Source of the DNA: Flavobacterium saccharophilum
GTDB taxonomy: Bacteria; Bacteroidota; Bacteroidia; Flavobacteriales; Flavobacteriaceae
Length of the DNA stretch: 64,000 nucleotides
Direction: 5' to 3'
NCBI RefSeq assembly: GCF_900142735.1
Contig: NZ_FRBY01000002.1
Coordinates: 434,001-498,000, forward strand
The first letter of the stretch is position 1. Each line of letters begins with the position of its first letter. Under the pieces are notes generated by a model. That model did not search any database, was not told the DNA's origin, and worked only from the letters and a program-made list of their open reading frames with translations. This document shows positions 15,980-26,811 of this stretch, in pieces. Made by a program: the position numbers and the translations under genes.

Positions 15980-17608
15980 TCACTCATAAGTATACAATTG
16001 AAGCTTTTGAATTTCGAAATCATCAACGGCAATTCTCACATGTCTTCCCTGATGTGTCTGGTCGCCATTGAAATGACGGAATGTTTTCCAGACCGTGTTT
16101 TCAAAAGTTCCCTGATCGACTTTTAAGATTCCGACGTTAGCTGTTTTATCTTTTAATGGCTTAAAAGTGACTACAATTCCGGAACCGGCAATATAGAATT
16201 CATTTGGCGCAAGCTCAATTATAATAGCGCTTGTTGTTGGCCAGGTTTCTTCTTTGGCTCCATCAGACCAATTTAATGTGTAATCGTGTTTAAAAGTAAA
16301 TTCGTAATCGCCTAACTGAATAATCTGCAACGAGTTTTCTTTATCTAGTAAAACACCGTCTATCTTATGTAATCCTTTACTAGCTTCAATAACCGGCGTT
16401 AATTGTCTGACTAAATCATATATTTTTCCAAGAGGTTCTTTTTTGGCATCAGCAACAGATTCAATAGAAAAAGGTGAAAAACCAATTGCTTCATAATGAC
16501 CAATCGCATAAAGCCCTTTGAATGGTGCAGTTTTGTCGAATTTATGTTCCGGAATAAACAACGGATCTCCCTGACGTGTAAATAAGTCATTCCAATGTTT
16601 AAATGAGGGATTATAAAAATCGGGTGATAGAAAATCAATTGAATTTCCAGCAGCTTTCCAAACGTCCATAATATGAGGCAAAGGTCCTGCACTTGGATAT
16701 TCTCCCGCCTTTTTTTCGGGTGCGTTCAAAGCAGCATTTACAAACATAGGAATGGCATAACTGTCTTTTCCGGCTTTGGTAACAGCATTGGTAAATTTAG
16801 AAAAATACCAGGCCATAAAAACCTCATCGGTTTGAAGGCTTTTTCCAAAGACGGCTTCCCAATTTCCTTTTGCTTTAAAACCATTTTTCTTCCAGACTTC
16901 TAAGAATTCAGGAACCAATTTTTCTTTATTTTTCTGCATGTATTGTAATAATTCCGCTGGTACTTCTTTATTGAAAGCTTCATTTGCCTGCGGGCAATAA
17001 TCTCTGGCCGTTGGCAACATTCCGATTTCATTTTCAACCTGAATCATGATTACAGTCTGCTCCTTTTGATCATAATTTTTAAGATGTGCCATCAATTTCT
17101 GAAAAGCATTTATATCCGCCTTCAGATTGTTTTCACTAAAAGGTGTTAGTATTTCATGACTTTTGTTTTTATCATCTTTGACTCTCGGATATTTCTTCTG
17201 ATTTAACTTTACCCATGCCGGAGCATGACTTGACATACTATTTTTCCAGGATCCAAACCAAAGGAAAATCAGTTTTAAATCTTCTTTTCGAGCGCGCAGG
17301 ATTAAGTCATCAACCAAAGAAAAATCAAATCTACCTTCCTCCTTTTCTATTAGTTCCCAATAAATTGGAGTCAGGACTGTATTTAGATTCATATCCTTTA
17401 GCTTAGGCCAAATAGATTCCATACTTTCCATACTGGTAGCCGAAGAATTTCCTAGTTCTCCACCCAAAATAAGAAATGGTTTTTCGTTCACCATCAATTG
17501 TGTCTTATTTCCTTTTTTTTGAAGATGAGGTATTTTTTCCTGGCCAAAGCCGAACTGCATTGCTATCAAAAACAGTAAAAAAAGCCTCTTTTTTAGAAAA
17601 TCATGCAT
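15980..17608 (-). CDS. GH35-like beta-galactosidase (DUF5597-containing)
   Basis: A 542-residue secreted glycosidase, with a signal peptide ending near FGFGQ. The TIM-barrel part shows MIQVENEIGM with Glu194 as likely acid/base and FIPEHKF with Glu354 as likely nucleophile. The C-terminal ~140 residues are a beta domain of the DUF5597 type. This is the architecture of GH35 enzymes such as Cellvibrio Bgl35A, which removes galactose from xyloglucan side chains. It is the last gene of PUL 1, separated from the GH10 gene by a long stem-loop (17640). Substrate here is inferred from the family and the xylanase neighbour. Confidence 0.8.
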   Translation of the reverse strand: MHDFLKKRLFLLFLIAMQFGFGQEKIPHLQKKGNKTQLMVNEKPFLILGGELGNSSATSMESMESIWPKLKDMNLNTVLTPIYWELIEKEEGRFDFSLVDDLILRARKEDLKLIFLWFGSWKNSMSSHAPAWVKLNQKKYPRVKDDKNKSHEILTPFSENNLKADINAFQKLMAHLKNYDQKEQTVIMIQVENEIGMLPTARDYCPQANEAFNKEVPAELLQYMQKNKEKLVPEFLEVWKKNGFKAKGNWEAVFGKSLQTDEVFMAWYFSKFTNAVTKAGKDSYAIPMFVNAALNAPEKKAGEYPSAGPLPHIMDVWKAAGNSIDFLSPDFYNPSFKHWNDLFTRQGDPLFIPEHKFDKTAPFKGLYAIGHYEAIGFSPFSIESVADAKKEPLGKIYDLVRQLTPVIEASKGLHKIDGVLLDKENSLQIIQLGDYEFTFKHDYTLNWSDGAKEETWPTTSAIIIELAPNEFYIAGSGIVVTFKPLKDKTANVGILKVDQGTFENTVWKTFRHFNGDQTHQGRHVRIAVDDFEIQKLQLYTYE

Positions 17609-17639
17609 ATTTTTTATTTTAATATTAACTCAAATAAAT

Positions 17640-17682
17640 AATCCATCTTATAAAACCAAAGTGTGATGTTATAAGATGGATT
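17640..17682 (-). other. Intercistronic stem-loop in PUL 1
   Basis: AATCCATCTTATAA (17640-17653) pairs perfectly with 17669-17682 (14-bp stem, 15-base loop), between the GH10 and GH35-like genes. No clear T run follows on the - strand, so it looks more like an mRNA processing or stability hairpin than a full terminator. Confidence 0.6.
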
Positions 17683-17701
17683 AAGGCTAAAAGGGATTTT
17701 A

Positions 17702-19891
17702 TTATTTTTTTAATTCACCCGAAAAATCTTTACTAACGTCTTTTCCTGCAAGACCATCAGCAGTTCCTTTGTAAGCATGTTTACGAACATAATTGGCATC
17801 CCAAAGGTTTGGAGATTCGTCAGGCAACCAGAATTCGTGTTCTTTTACACTGTCAGAAACTCCCCAAATCGTAATACCATATTGTTGTGCTGCCGGAATG
17901 TGTTTTTTGTACATATCAATCACATACTGATACATTTCTGCCTGAGCTGCTTGTTGCGCAACAGTTGGCGCATTTGTTCCTAACCTGATATCCAATTCAG
18001 AAATTTTAATCAATTTTCCGCTGGCAGCTAATTTTTGGAACATTTGAGCAATCTTGCCTTTATCTGTCGTTAACGAAATGTGCATTTGCGTTCCGATACC
18101 ATCAATAGTAGCACCTTTACTTTCAATGTACTTCACATATTCGATTAAACCATCACATTTACTTAAACTTGACTCCAAATTGTAATCGTTGATAAATAAT
18201 TTATCTGTTGAATTTCCGTATTGACGAGCCAGTTTAAAGGCTGTTACTGCAAAATCTTTTCCAAGATATTTCGCCCATGAAAAATAGTCTGCTGCTGTAT
18301 CTCCTTCATTTCCGGTTCTTAATGTTCCGTCTTCTTTCATCGGTTCATTAACCACATCCCAGGCAAAAACAGAAGTTTTATAATGCGTCATCATCTTAGA
18401 AATCCAATCCTCCATAGACTTGCCAATAATAATTGTTTTTTCAGCATCTGTTTTCTCGATCGTAACTGGTGCAGTTGGTCCTCCACTTGAATCTCCTGAA
18501 GTCACCACAACATTGTCAATGTAATAAGTACCTGCGGCTCCGCCCAAATCAAAATTCAAACCTGTTTCAGTCCCATTTCCTTTAAACTTCCACTCCACTA
18601 ATTTCCATGTTGTAGAAGTAGTCTGATCGCCCTGATAATGGGCTGATGTACCTGTTGTCGAACAACGAACAGATCCCGCGGCTTCTGAACGAATCATATA
18701 CGAAATTGTATAATCTTTATCTAAAGTCATTACACTTGTAAAATCAGCATGAATTTGTGTTTTCCATTGATTTGCAGCATCAGTTGTTGCATTAACCACT
18801 TTCATTGCTCCATTTCCTTCATAAGCATTTGCTGCTCCGGCAAAACTTAAAGCATCATCAGCTCCATTGTATTTTGCCCAGCCATTGATATCAGTATTAA
18901 AAGTACCATTGGCTACCAAATTAACTACCGTTGGTGTTGCATCAAGATCTGTAACAGCTAACGTATTTACATCGATAAGATAAGTTACGTTTGGAACAGA
19001 TCCTAAATCAAAGTTTAATTGCAGACTATTACTTCCGACAGCAAAATCATTTGCATTTAATGTAAATTTGATTTGTTTCCATTGTGAACCTGTCATAAAT
19101 GCTTCTGCTCCGCCTGTACCATCCCAATTGATCCATGGGTAACCATTTGTCAGTCCTGAAAAAGAAATACGTCCTTTACCAGCCTGATCTGATTTAATGT
19201 AAAAAGAAACCTCATAACTATGACCTGCGACAACCGGAACGCTTGGAGATGTAAGTTGTAAACTCCAATAATTAGCTGATGATGCAGAGGAAATTAATTG
19301 CACTGCTTTAGAGTTAGCCGTTAATCCTGCATTATCAACAATTGTAATTCCCTGACCTGGATTGTTTCTACTCCAATTAGAAAAAGTACCATTTTTTAAA
19401 CCCGCAATATCCATTGCATTTGCTCCGCTTGACCCCGGAATAACTGTTGGTGCAATAATACTATTTAAATAACTGGCATTTTGGTTGGAATGCCAAACCA
19501 AAGTATGCCCGAAAACGGATAAACCAGCTGATTTGGTAGCCGCAATAAACGCATCCATAGTCGTAAAATTAATTTCTCCTTTTGAATTTACCATGGCGCC
19601 ATGTTTCATCGCATAACCGGGAGTCACTTCATCAAAATTTTCATTGACTAATTTTCGGTATGCGGCATCGCTCATGTATAAATCAGTTCCGATTCCGTTT
19701 CCTAAAACAAAATCAGTGTAGGTTTTTAAGGTTTCATATCGACTGATTTTCTCAACCAGTTCTAAAGGCAATTCTGCTCCGGTTATGGCGCCGTGTTCCG
19801 GGTCTTTTTCCCATTCCATTAAATTATCATCGCATGATCCTAAGATCATTAGAGAGGAAGCAATTATTGGGATTATATATTTGTATTTCAT
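17702..19891 (-). CDS. GH10 endo-xylanase lipoprotein with two inserted CBM4/9-type modules
   Basis: A 729-residue lipoprotein (signal ending ILGSC, Cys20). The GH10 barrel begins around residue 50 (NGIGTDLYMSD, GHTLVWHSNQ), is interrupted from about residue 165 to 470 by two beta-sandwich modules (each starting with NGTFS/NGTFN and ending YLIDVN/YYIDNV), and resumes with the catalytic part. Acid/base Glu516 lies in WDVVNEPM and nucleophile Glu632 in ISELDIR. This layout matches surface xylanases of Bacteroidota PULs. It cleaves the xylan backbone at the cell surface before import by SusCD. Operon with the upstream SGBP gene (63-base gap). Confidence 0.92.
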   Translation of the reverse strand: MKYKYIIPIIASSLMILGSCDDNLMEWEKDPEHGAITGAELPLELVEKISRYETLKTYTDFVLGNGIGTDLYMSDAAYRKLVNENFDEVTPGYAMKHGAMVNSKGEINFTTMDAFIAATKSAGLSVFGHTLVWHSNQNASYLNSIIAPTVIPGSSGANAMDIAGLKNGTFSNWSRNNPGQGITIVDNAGLTANSKAVQLISSASSANYWSLQLTSPSVPVVAGHSYEVSFYIKSDQAGKGRISFSGLTNGYPWINWDGTGGAEAFMTGSQWKQIKFTLNANDFAVGSNSLQLNFDLGSVPNVTYLIDVNTLAVTDLDATPTVVNLVANGTFNTDINGWAKYNGADDALSFAGAANAYEGNGAMKVVNATTDAANQWKTQIHADFTSVMTLDKDYTISYMIRSEAAGSVRCSTTGTSAHYQGDQTTSTTWKLVEWKFKGNGTETGLNFDLGGAAGTYYIDNVVVTSGDSSGGPTAPVTIEKTDAEKTIIIGKSMEDWISKMMTHYKTSVFAWDVVNEPMKEDGTLRTGNEGDTAADYFSWAKYLGKDFAVTAFKLARQYGNSTDKLFINDYNLESSLSKCDGLIEYVKYIESKGATIDGIGTQMHISLTTDKGKIAQMFQKLAASGKLIKISELDIRLGTNAPTVAQQAAQAEMYQYVIDMYKKHIPAAQQYGITIWGVSDSVKEHEFWLPDESPNLWDANYVRKHAYKGTADGLAGKDVSKDFSGELKK

Positions 19892-19954
19892 TTTGTTCTA
19901 TTTTTTAAATTATATGATTTATCTCTTTAAATAGTAATCTTTTGCAGATTTATA

Positions 19955-21358
19955 TTAGTTCGGGAAATCATTATAAGTTGGTGTATTTAAGGAAACTATT
20001 CTCCAGTTATCTGTATATACTTTCACAGAAGTTGCTTTTGAAGGAAACTCTACAGTACTATCATTTCCTGTAACATCTTTCAATTTAACATCAGAATTTT
20101 CGAAGAAAATACCGAAATTTTGATACGCTGCAGCCTCACGGTAGGCTAAAACAGTTTCGAAAGTAAAAGCTTCTTTAGACCATGCATAAAATTTGTTTAA
20201 TGGAATCGTAACCGTTGTCCAACCGGTCGTTTGAAAAGCAACCGATTTTCCGTCTACAATCCAAGGCACGTAATTGTAACAACCTCCAGTCCATTCACCT
20301 CCATTAAAATTATTGATTGTACATATTTTTAAAAACCCTGAATCTTTCCAGGCATCCGGTACGTAAACCTCAAACTGAAAAGCCACCTGATCCAACGCTG
20401 TGTTTGCCGGAATATAAGGTGTTAACTGTGCTCTCCAGTTATCAACACCATTTCCTGCTGTCCAAACTTCTGTACAACGGTTTTTGGCAGCATCAAAAGA
20501 AGCGATACGGGCTGGACGATGCGGAACATATTTACCTTGCGAAATATTATCTGCTCCAATTGTTCCTGACTCTAAATCTTCTGGTTGAATCATGCTTGTC
20601 GAAGTTCCCCAATAGCCGTGAGATCCGCTTCCGTCAAAATTCAATAAAAGACCTTTCTTAAAGTTAAAATAAGCAGGAGAATAAGCACCTCCATTTGAAC
20701 CTTCAACAAATATTGAACCTCCAGTATCTGAAACTCCGCCTGGCATTGTAACTGTGAAAAATTCACCATCAGGATCTGATACGATTCCGGTTGTTACTGT
20801 AACATTTCCCGGAAAAACTACTTTGTTTATTTCAGTTAAACCAGCACCGGAAACTGTAATTTTTTCACCCGGATTTGGCATTGTATTCGAAATACTGCTA
20901 ATAGTTGGGCTTGAAGCACGAATCTGGAATGGAAATACTGTTTCGGTATTATCGTTCACAAAACGAATTGTATTTCTGTCTGCCGGCTCTGCTTCTATAG
21001 TTGGTGTATCGCCAGAAACAGTCAAAATAATCGAATTATCCGATACAAAAACGACATTAAAATAAGTCGAATAACCGTTTATGTATACTTTTTTAAGTCC
21101 GCTAAAACCAGAACCTTCAATTCTTATCGTTTGTCCCAATCTTACAAAACTAACTTCTCTGTCAGGAACAGCTGAATTTACATCTTCCAGAAACACTTTA
21201 CTGATTGCTATTGATTTACTTGCTGAATCCTCATTATCACAAGAGGTAAACAGCAATGCGCAGCACATCATGCCAAGAAACGCAAGGGGTGCCCAATATT
21301 TTTTATTTAATATATATTGCTTCATATTGATCAATCTTTTTAAATTATTATTTTTCAT
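19955..21358 (-). CDS. Surface glycan-binding lipoprotein (SGBP-B type, TIG domains)
   Basis: A 467-residue lipoprotein, signal ending LLFTSC (Cys40). Two immunoglobulin-like TIG folds follow ([21 protein letters not shown] and [22 protein letters not shown] regions, about residues 75-235). The C-terminal ~230 residues form a beta-sandwich like the xyloglucan-binding domain of BoSGBP-B. It has no catalytic motif; its role is to hold polysaccharide at the outer membrane beside SusCD. ATG 21358 is five bases after the SusD stop. An alternative ATG at 21325 ([11 protein letters not shown]) gives a more usual signal peptide length. Confidence 0.82.
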   Translation of the reverse strand: MKNNNLKRLINMKQYILNKKYWAPLAFLGMMCCALLFTSCDNEDSASKSIAISKVFLEDVNSAVPDREVSFVRLGQTIRIEGSGFSGLKKVYINGYSTYFNVVFVSDNSIILTVSGDTPTIEAEPADRNTIRFVNDNTETVFPFQIRASSPTISSISNTMPNPGEKITVSGAGLTEINKVVFPGNVTVTTGIVSDPDGEFFTVTMPGGVSDTGGSIFVEGSNGGAYSPAYFNFKKGLLLNFDGSGSHGYWGTSTSMIQPEDLESGTIGADNISQGKYVPHRPARIASFDAAKNRCTEVWTAGNGVDNWRAQLTPYIPANTALDQVAFQFEVYVPDAWKDSGFLKICTINNFNGGEWTGGCYNYVPWIVDGKSVAFQTTGWTTVTIPLNKFYAWSKEAFTFETVLAYREAAAYQNFGIFFENSDVKLKDVTGNDSTVEFPSKATSVKVYTDNWRIVSLNTPTYNDFPN

Positions 21359-21362
21359 AATA

Positions 21363-22994
21363 CTAGAACAAGTCTTTTATTTTCTCCTCTGTAAACTCAT
21401 AAGGAACCGGGTTTTCTCTCAACAACGGATTTTGAACCAATTCAGATTCCGGATAAGGCAAAAGAAAAATAGTAGCATCGATTACTCCAATAGAACGAGA
21501 ACTAGTGCTTTGTGAAGCATCAATTGTTACCTTATTGATCGTATTGTCGTATAAAATTGGAACTATTGTACCTCTATTTTGACTTGTCACATAATTGATT
21601 ACTTCTTGTTGTTTGTAATACGATCTTCGAACTAAATCATACCAATACTGTCCTTCCATACACAACTCTACTCTTCTTTCGTGAATAATATCAGCATAAG
21701 AAAGTGTTGTTTTGGCATTAAGACCTGCGCGTGTACGAAGTTCATTTACTGATGCAATAGCCAGACCATCAGCAGTTGTAGGACTGTTTCCTAAAGCTGC
21801 TTCGGCATAATTCAAATACACTTCTCCTAAACGTAACATGTACGTATTTAACCCTGAGTTCATACGAGACGTTTTAGCATTGTCTTTGGTAGAACCTACA
21901 ACACCTTTTTTGACTGTAAGGAAATCATTCGTATGATCAACCGTATATCCTCCATTTGATTTATTGATTTCAGGATAAAAATCATTATCTGCCATCCAGG
22001 TGGCCTGTCTGCGTTTATCTGCTGATTCGTATTCCTGTAAAACATTGTAAGATGCTCTTGTCCAATAACCCCATCCGGTATCATCTCCTGTAATATCAGA
22101 TCCCAATGCAAAATATGCCTGATGTGTGTTCGTTACACCATAATCTCCGTTTGGAACCCATTGAAGCGCAAACATCGATTCTGAATTGTTATTATTGTCT
22201 ATTTTAAACAAATCATCATAGTTAGGTAATAATTTATATACCCCTGAAGTGATTACTTTTTCAGCTGCTTTTTTAGCTAAATCCAGATATTCTTGTTTTC
22301 TGGTTCCACTGTTTGGGTTATCGCTTACTCCTGAAAATGACAAGTACACACGAGATAACATTCCGTAAGCACTATATTTAGTCAATCTTCCAGCCTGACC
22401 AGCAGTTTCCGGCAGAAATTTAGCTGCGAATTCCAGATCGCGAATAGCAAATTCATAAACATCCTTTAATGGATTTTTATTCACTATTGGATTTTTAACC
22501 AATTCTCTCGGATCGGTCGTAATAATTACATCTCCCCAAAGCGAAGCTAAATACCAGTAGGCTGTACCTCTCATAAAACGGGCTTCAGCAATATATTTGT
22601 TCTTAACCGCGTCACTAACTTCACTTTCAGTAATACCAATAATTACGTTATTTGATTGTTGTACCACATTATACAAAGATCCCCAGGCAGAAACCAAAGG
22701 CCCTGTTAATCCGGTTTCAGACAGATCAGTAAAAGGATAAATATAATCTGAGTACGGAGCGTATAAGTTATTGGCACGCCCGTCTCCTAAACCATAATAA
22801 AATTTATCATTAAAATCAAACCAGACTTTATTGTATAATGGTCCTGTCGCAGCCTGAAAATCGGCTTCCGTTTTATAAAAATTCTCTTTTGTGATTTGAT
22901 CATTTGGTTCAACTTCTAAATGATCACTACAACTAGTCCAAACAAATGGCAATGCGATCATAAGAACCGAGTAAAATATATTTTTTGTTTTCAT
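21363..22994 (-). CDS. susD: SusD/RagB-family glycan-binding lipoprotein (PUL 1)
   Basis: A 543-residue SusD-like protein that sits as a lid on the SusC channel. The lipoprotein signal ends at VWTSC. The family start ([19 protein letters not shown]) and the C-terminal RagB block ([37 protein letters not shown]) are clear. ATG 22994 is chosen; the frame extends to a TTG at 23003 but an ATG is available. It follows SusC directly, as usual. Confidence 0.93.
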   Translation of the reverse strand: MKTKNIFYSVLMIALPFVWTSCSDHLEVEPNDQITKENFYKTEADFQAATGPLYNKVWFDFNDKFYYGLGDGRANNLYAPYSDYIYPFTDLSETGLTGPLVSAWGSLYNVVQQSNNVIIGITESEVSDAVKNKYIAEARFMRGTAYWYLASLWGDVIITTDPRELVKNPIVNKNPLKDVYEFAIRDLEFAAKFLPETAGQAGRLTKYSAYGMLSRVYLSFSGVSDNPNSGTRKQEYLDLAKKAAEKVITSGVYKLLPNYDDLFKIDNNNNSESMFALQWVPNGDYGVTNTHQAYFALGSDITGDDTGWGYWTRASYNVLQEYESADKRRQATWMADNDFYPEINKSNGGYTVDHTNDFLTVKKGVVGSTKDNAKTSRMNSGLNTYMLRLGEVYLNYAEAALGNSPTTADGLAIASVNELRTRAGLNAKTTLSYADIIHERRVELCMEGQYWYDLVRRSYYKQQEVINYVTSQNRGTIVPILYDNTINKVTIDASQSTSSRSIGVIDATIFLLPYPESELVQNPLLRENPVPYEFTEEKIKDLF

Positions 22995-23006
22995 AGTTTG
23001 CAATAA

Positions 23007-26000
23007 TTAGAAATTAACATTTAATCCAAGAGTCGTGATCATCGGTGATGGATAACGTCCGTTATCAATACCTGTTAACAGGGCATCCTGATTAAGAGAT
23101 CCAACTTCAGGGTCATAGCCTTTGTATTTCGTGAATGTTAATACGTTTTGAGCGTTTGAATATACCTTGATGTTAGAAATACCATATTTAGAATACAATG
23201 ATTTTGGCAAGTTGTAACCAATTGATATATTCTTAACCCTTACATAAGAAGCATCTTCTATAAATCTGTCGCTAAAACGGAAGTTAGAAGCCGATGCTGC
23301 TGACGAAGCTGCAATTCTTGGCATATAAGGATCTCCACCAACAATTTGCACATTACGGTAATCATTTGGCCCATTCTGATCAATTAATCCCAATTGTGCA
23401 TATCCTAAAGCTGATGACAATAAATTCGTGTTTTCACGAGGATTTTCTAACCAGCGTCTTTGATAATTTGCTACATCGTTTCCATAAGAACCCGTTACCA
23501 AAATACTAACATCAAATCCTTGAAAAGAAAATGAATTGTTGACTCCGAAAGTAAAATCAGGATTAGGATTACCAATATAATCACGGTCTTTCTCGTTAAT
23601 TACACCATCATTATTTACATCTTTAAAAATATAATCTCCAATCCAGACACCATTTTCACCGATTGCCATTCCTTCAGGTAAAGCGGTTGGTTTCACTGTT
23701 CCGGCTGCATCTTTATAATAAAAGTCAGTAGCTTTTTCGAAACGCCCAATTACTTTATATCCATAAAACTGACCAATAGCCTGATCTACTGCTGTACGTG
23801 TAACAATAGTTACATCAGAACCTTGCTGAAGTGATTTATTTAAGATTCCGGTTTCTGTATTCAATGCCAATACTTTAGTTCTGTTCATAGAGAAAGTAAC
23901 ATTCGATCTCCAGGTAAAATCTCTTCTGTCCATATTTAAAGTATTCAATGTGAACTCCAATCCCTTATTTTCAAGAGAACCGATATTTACCCACGGAGCA
24001 GAAGTTGATCCTTGCCCAGTTGTTCCCACATAAGCCGGAAGAGGCAATTGCAATAATAAATTTTCTGTTTTTTTGTAATAAACATCGGCAACAAGTTCAA
24101 TTCTGTTATCTAAGAAACTAATATCAAGACCTAAATTGCTTGAACTGGTTGTTTCCCATTGTAAATCTTTATTTGCTGTATTTGCTGCCAATAATCCTGT
24201 TCCCCAATTGGTTGCAGAAGCATTGTAAGTAGATGTGTAGGCATAGTTTGGTACATTTTGACTACCGACTTCTCCCCAGCCCAAACGCAATTTCATGTTG
24301 CTAATTACTTTGCTCTCTTTCAGGAAATTTTCATTTGAAACTTTCCAGGCCAAAGCCGCTGACGGAAACCATCCCCATTGATTGTCTTTGTAAAATTTAG
24401 AAGAACCGTCTCTTCTTATGGTCCCGGTCACGAAATATTTATCATTGAACGAGTATTGTACTCTGCTGAAATAAGAACTCAGCGAACTTGTATTACTTCC
24501 GTTTGAATTTTTAGCTGTTGTAGCATCACCCGCATTTAAATCTGTTGCGCCATTCGTCAGATATCCTGATCTGTAACCGTAAAGATTTTCCCAGTTTGAT
24601 TCCTGCATTTCCTGACCTAACAGAGCAACAACTTTGTGCTCTCCAAAGGTTTTATCGTAGGTTAAAACATTATTCCAGCTCCAGAATTCACTATTAGATT
24701 TTGTTCTTGAACCTTCTCTTACATCATTTACCAATGCTCCAAAAGTATACGATGGATTAAAAGTGTAATTATTAGCAAAACCGTAATCTAATGAGTAAGT
24801 TGTTTTGAATTTTAGGTCTTTTGTAAAACCAATCTCAGCATACGTATTCGCTCTTATTCCGTAATTGATATTATGATTGTCTTTGATCGAAGCTAAACCA
24901 ATTGGATTGTTTTGAACAAATTCTTTAGTGTCGGGACCATCAAATGTACCGTCAGCATTACGAACTGCGACGTTTGGTGTTTGTTTAAGTGCCGTTAAGA
25001 TTAAGGCATCATCCTGAACTGTAGTGGTTTGGTTGGTTTTGCTTAAAGCGAAATTTACTCCCACTTTCAAGAAGCTTTTTACCTGAGAATCGACAACCCC
25101 TCTAAGATTAAGACGGTCGAATCCAGATCCGATAGCAATACCTTCCTGATCTAAGTAACCCATTCCTAAGGCGTAAGTAGTATTCTCTGTACCACCTGAA
25201 GCCGATAAATTGTAACTCTGCATCAAAGCCGTATCAAATAATTCTTTTTGCCAATCTGTTCCTTCTCCCAATAAATCAGGTCTGATGAAGTAATTGTCAC
25301 GTTGTACGATTCCTAAATCAGAACGGGTATTTTTAAGTGTACCATATTCTTTAAGATTTAATAAATCTAAATGTTTCGGAATTTCCTGCCAACCTACATA
25401 ACTGTCAAAATTGAGAACCATATCTCCTTTTTTACCACGTTTTGTTGTAATCATAATAACTCCGTTTGCTGCTCTTGATCCATAAATAGCGGTCGCTGAA
25501 GCATCTTTCAAAATATCCATCGAAACAATATCGGCTGGATTGATATTCGCAAGCGGATTTGTATTTACAGAACTTGTAGAGCCGTCGATGATAACACCAT
25601 CAATTACAAAAATGGGTTCATTTGATCCATTTAAGGAACTGATACCACGAATACGAATGGAAGAACTTGAACCCGGTGCACCACTATTCGACTGAATTTG
25701 TACACCCGCTGCACGACCTTGTAAAACCTGATCAATTGTTGTTGCAACAGATTGTTGTACGGCCGCACTGGTAACTGTAGAAACAGCTCCGGTTAAATCT
25801 GATCTCTTCATTGTACCGTATCCTACGACTACAACTTCTTTTAAACTATTTAAATCTTCTTCAAGCGTTACGTTAATCTGACTTTGGTTATTTAAGGGAA
25901 CTTCTTTGGTTTTAAATCCGATGAAGCTAAAAACCAAAACGGCATTTGGTGTTGCCTGAATAGAATAAGTACCATCAAAATTGGTAGCTGCAGTTGTCTT

Positions 26001-26171
26001 TGTTCCTTTTACAATAATATTGACCCCCGGTAAAGGTCCACTATTATCTGAAACTGTTCCTGATACAGTTGTCTGAGCATTTACCGAAGCAGAAAATACT
26101 AACAGCAGGATCATAAAACCCAGGTTCTTAAAGTATTTTGATTTGCTTTTAGTAAGTAAAAAGTTAGTCAT
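23007..26171 (-). CDS. susC: SusC/RagA TonB-dependent glycan transporter (PUL 1)
   Basis: A 1054-residue outer-membrane transporter. After the signal peptide comes a carboxypeptidase-D-like domain (about residues 33-110), then the TonB box region LKEVVVVGYGTMKRSDLTGA, the plug (IRIRGISSLNGSNEPIFVIDGV) and a 22-strand barrel ending LGLNVNF. First gene of PUL 1; SusD follows within 15 bases. A strong promoter with an overlapping palindrome lies ~110 bases upstream, and a LacI-type gene is encoded behind it. Confidence 0.95.
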   Translation of the reverse strand: MTNFLLTKSKSKYFKNLGFMILLLVFSASVNAQTTVSGTVSDNSGPLPGVNIIVKGTKTTAATNFDGTYSIQATPNAVLVFSFIGFKTKEVPLNNQSQINVTLEEDLNSLKEVVVVGYGTMKRSDLTGAVSTVTSAAVQQSVATTIDQVLQGRAAGVQIQSNSGAPGSSSSIRIRGISSLNGSNEPIFVIDGVIIDGSTSSVNTNPLANINPADIVSMDILKDASATAIYGSRAANGVIMITTKRGKKGDMVLNFDSYVGWQEIPKHLDLLNLKEYGTLKNTRSDLGIVQRDNYFIRPDLLGEGTDWQKELFDTALMQSYNLSASGGTENTTYALGMGYLDQEGIAIGSGFDRLNLRGVVDSQVKSFLKVGVNFALSKTNQTTTVQDDALILTALKQTPNVAVRNADGTFDGPDTKEFVQNNPIGLASIKDNHNINYGIRANTYAEIGFTKDLKFKTTYSLDYGFANNYTFNPSYTFGALVNDVREGSRTKSNSEFWSWNNVLTYDKTFGEHKVVALLGQEMQESNWENLYGYRSGYLTNGATDLNAGDATTAKNSNGSNTSSLSSYFSRVQYSFNDKYFVTGTIRRDGSSKFYKDNQWGWFPSAALAWKVSNENFLKESKVISNMKLRLGWGEVGSQNVPNYAYTSTYNASATNWGTGLLAANTANKDLQWETTSSSNLGLDISFLDNRIELVADVYYKKTENLLLQLPLPAYVGTTGQGSTSAPWVNIGSLENKGLEFTLNTLNMDRRDFTWRSNVTFSMNRTKVLALNTETGILNKSLQQGSDVTIVTRTAVDQAIGQFYGYKVIGRFEKATDFYYKDAAGTVKPTALPEGMAIGENGVWIGDYIFKDVNNDGVINEKDRDYIGNPNPDFTFGVNNSFSFQGFDVSILVTGSYGNDVANYQRRWLENPRENTNLLSSALGYAQLGLIDQNGPNDYRNVQIVGGDPYMPRIAASSAASASNFRFSDRFIEDASYVRVKNISIGYNLPKSLYSKYGISNIKVYSNAQNVLTFTKYKGYDPEVGSLNQDALLTGIDNGRYPSPMITTLGLNVNF

Positions 26172-26281
26172 AAATGATTGGTTTAATTAGTTAATAAATG
26201 GTATAGTTAGTTTTTATTGATGGGCCTCTTACTTGCTTTAATCTGATTAGAATTAAACTAGTAAAAAAGCTTTTCTGAAAA

Positions 26282-26311
26282 CAAATATATATAAATTGCA
26301 ACAATACACAA
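26282..26311 (-). promoter_or_regulatory. Promoter of PUL 1 (susC)
   Basis: On the - strand, TTG (26311-26309) and TATATTTG (26289-26282) are separated by 19 bases, a full match to the Bacteroidota -33/-7 promoter. Transcription would start near 26275, leaving a ~100-base leader before the susC ATG. The -33 element lies inside the palindrome at 26307-26320. Confidence 0.7.
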
Positions 26312-26320
26312 CCGGTTGTG
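26307..26320. promoter_or_regulatory. Candidate LacI-type operator CACAACCGGTTGTG
   Basis: A perfect 14-base palindrome with a central CG, the form expected of a LacI/GalR-family operator. It covers the -33 element of the susC promoter, so binding would block transcription. The LacI-type gene at 26812 is the obvious candidate binder. Binding is inferred. Confidence 0.55.
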
Positions 26321-26640
26321 CATTTTTTTTGTTTGAATTTCTAAAAAAATAGCCATAAAAAAAGTAATATCTATATTTTTATTAATAAAATATTGAATAT
26401 TTGACAAAACAGGGTTTTAAAACAACGAAAACGTTATAGATAAAAAGGAGTATCATTAAAAAAACTAGAAAAAATGCAAAAAAATAAAAAACTAAATTTA
26501 TTTTTTACTTCAATCCCCTTTACTAAAAAATTATCTGCAATTAATTCAGACAAAAAAAACAGAACGCTCAGCCTACACTACAAAAAAGTCTTTTATAATG
26601 GTAATAAGGTTTTAACGAGAATTTAAATCTTAATAAGAAA
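26321..26640. other. AT-rich intergenic DNA, no gene seen
   Basis: This stretch upstream of the PUL 1 promoter has no open frame of note. It contains an AACGAAAACGTT palindrome near 26426 that could be another regulator site, but support is weak. Confidence 0.3.
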
Positions 26641-26645
26641 TAGAA

Positions 26646-26667
26646 AACCGATAAAAAACAATCGGTT
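26646..26667. other. Inverted repeat AACCGAT/ATCGGTT
   Basis: AACCGAT (26646-26652) and ATCGGTT (26661-26667) are separated by eight bases, just before the LacI gene terminator. It shares AACCG with the candidate operator half-site and may be a second regulatory site or just a small hairpin. Confidence 0.3.
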
Positions 26668-26683
26668 GCTTATAAAGCAAAAA

Positions 26684-26717
26684 AAACTCCTTTCAAACAA
26701 AATTGAAAGGAGTTTTT
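26684..26717 (-). terminator. Terminator of the LacI-type gene
   Basis: AAACTCCTTTCAA and TTGAAAGGAGTTT form a 13-bp stem with a six-base loop. The run of A before it gives a T run on the - strand, about 95 bases after the LacI-type stop. Confidence 0.75.
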
Positions 26718-26811
26718 AGACTATAAATCATTGTTGATTTTATGATTTTTTAATAGGAGATAAAAATGTAAATATTTAATTAAAAACGACTTACAAATTC
26801 AATTCAACTCT

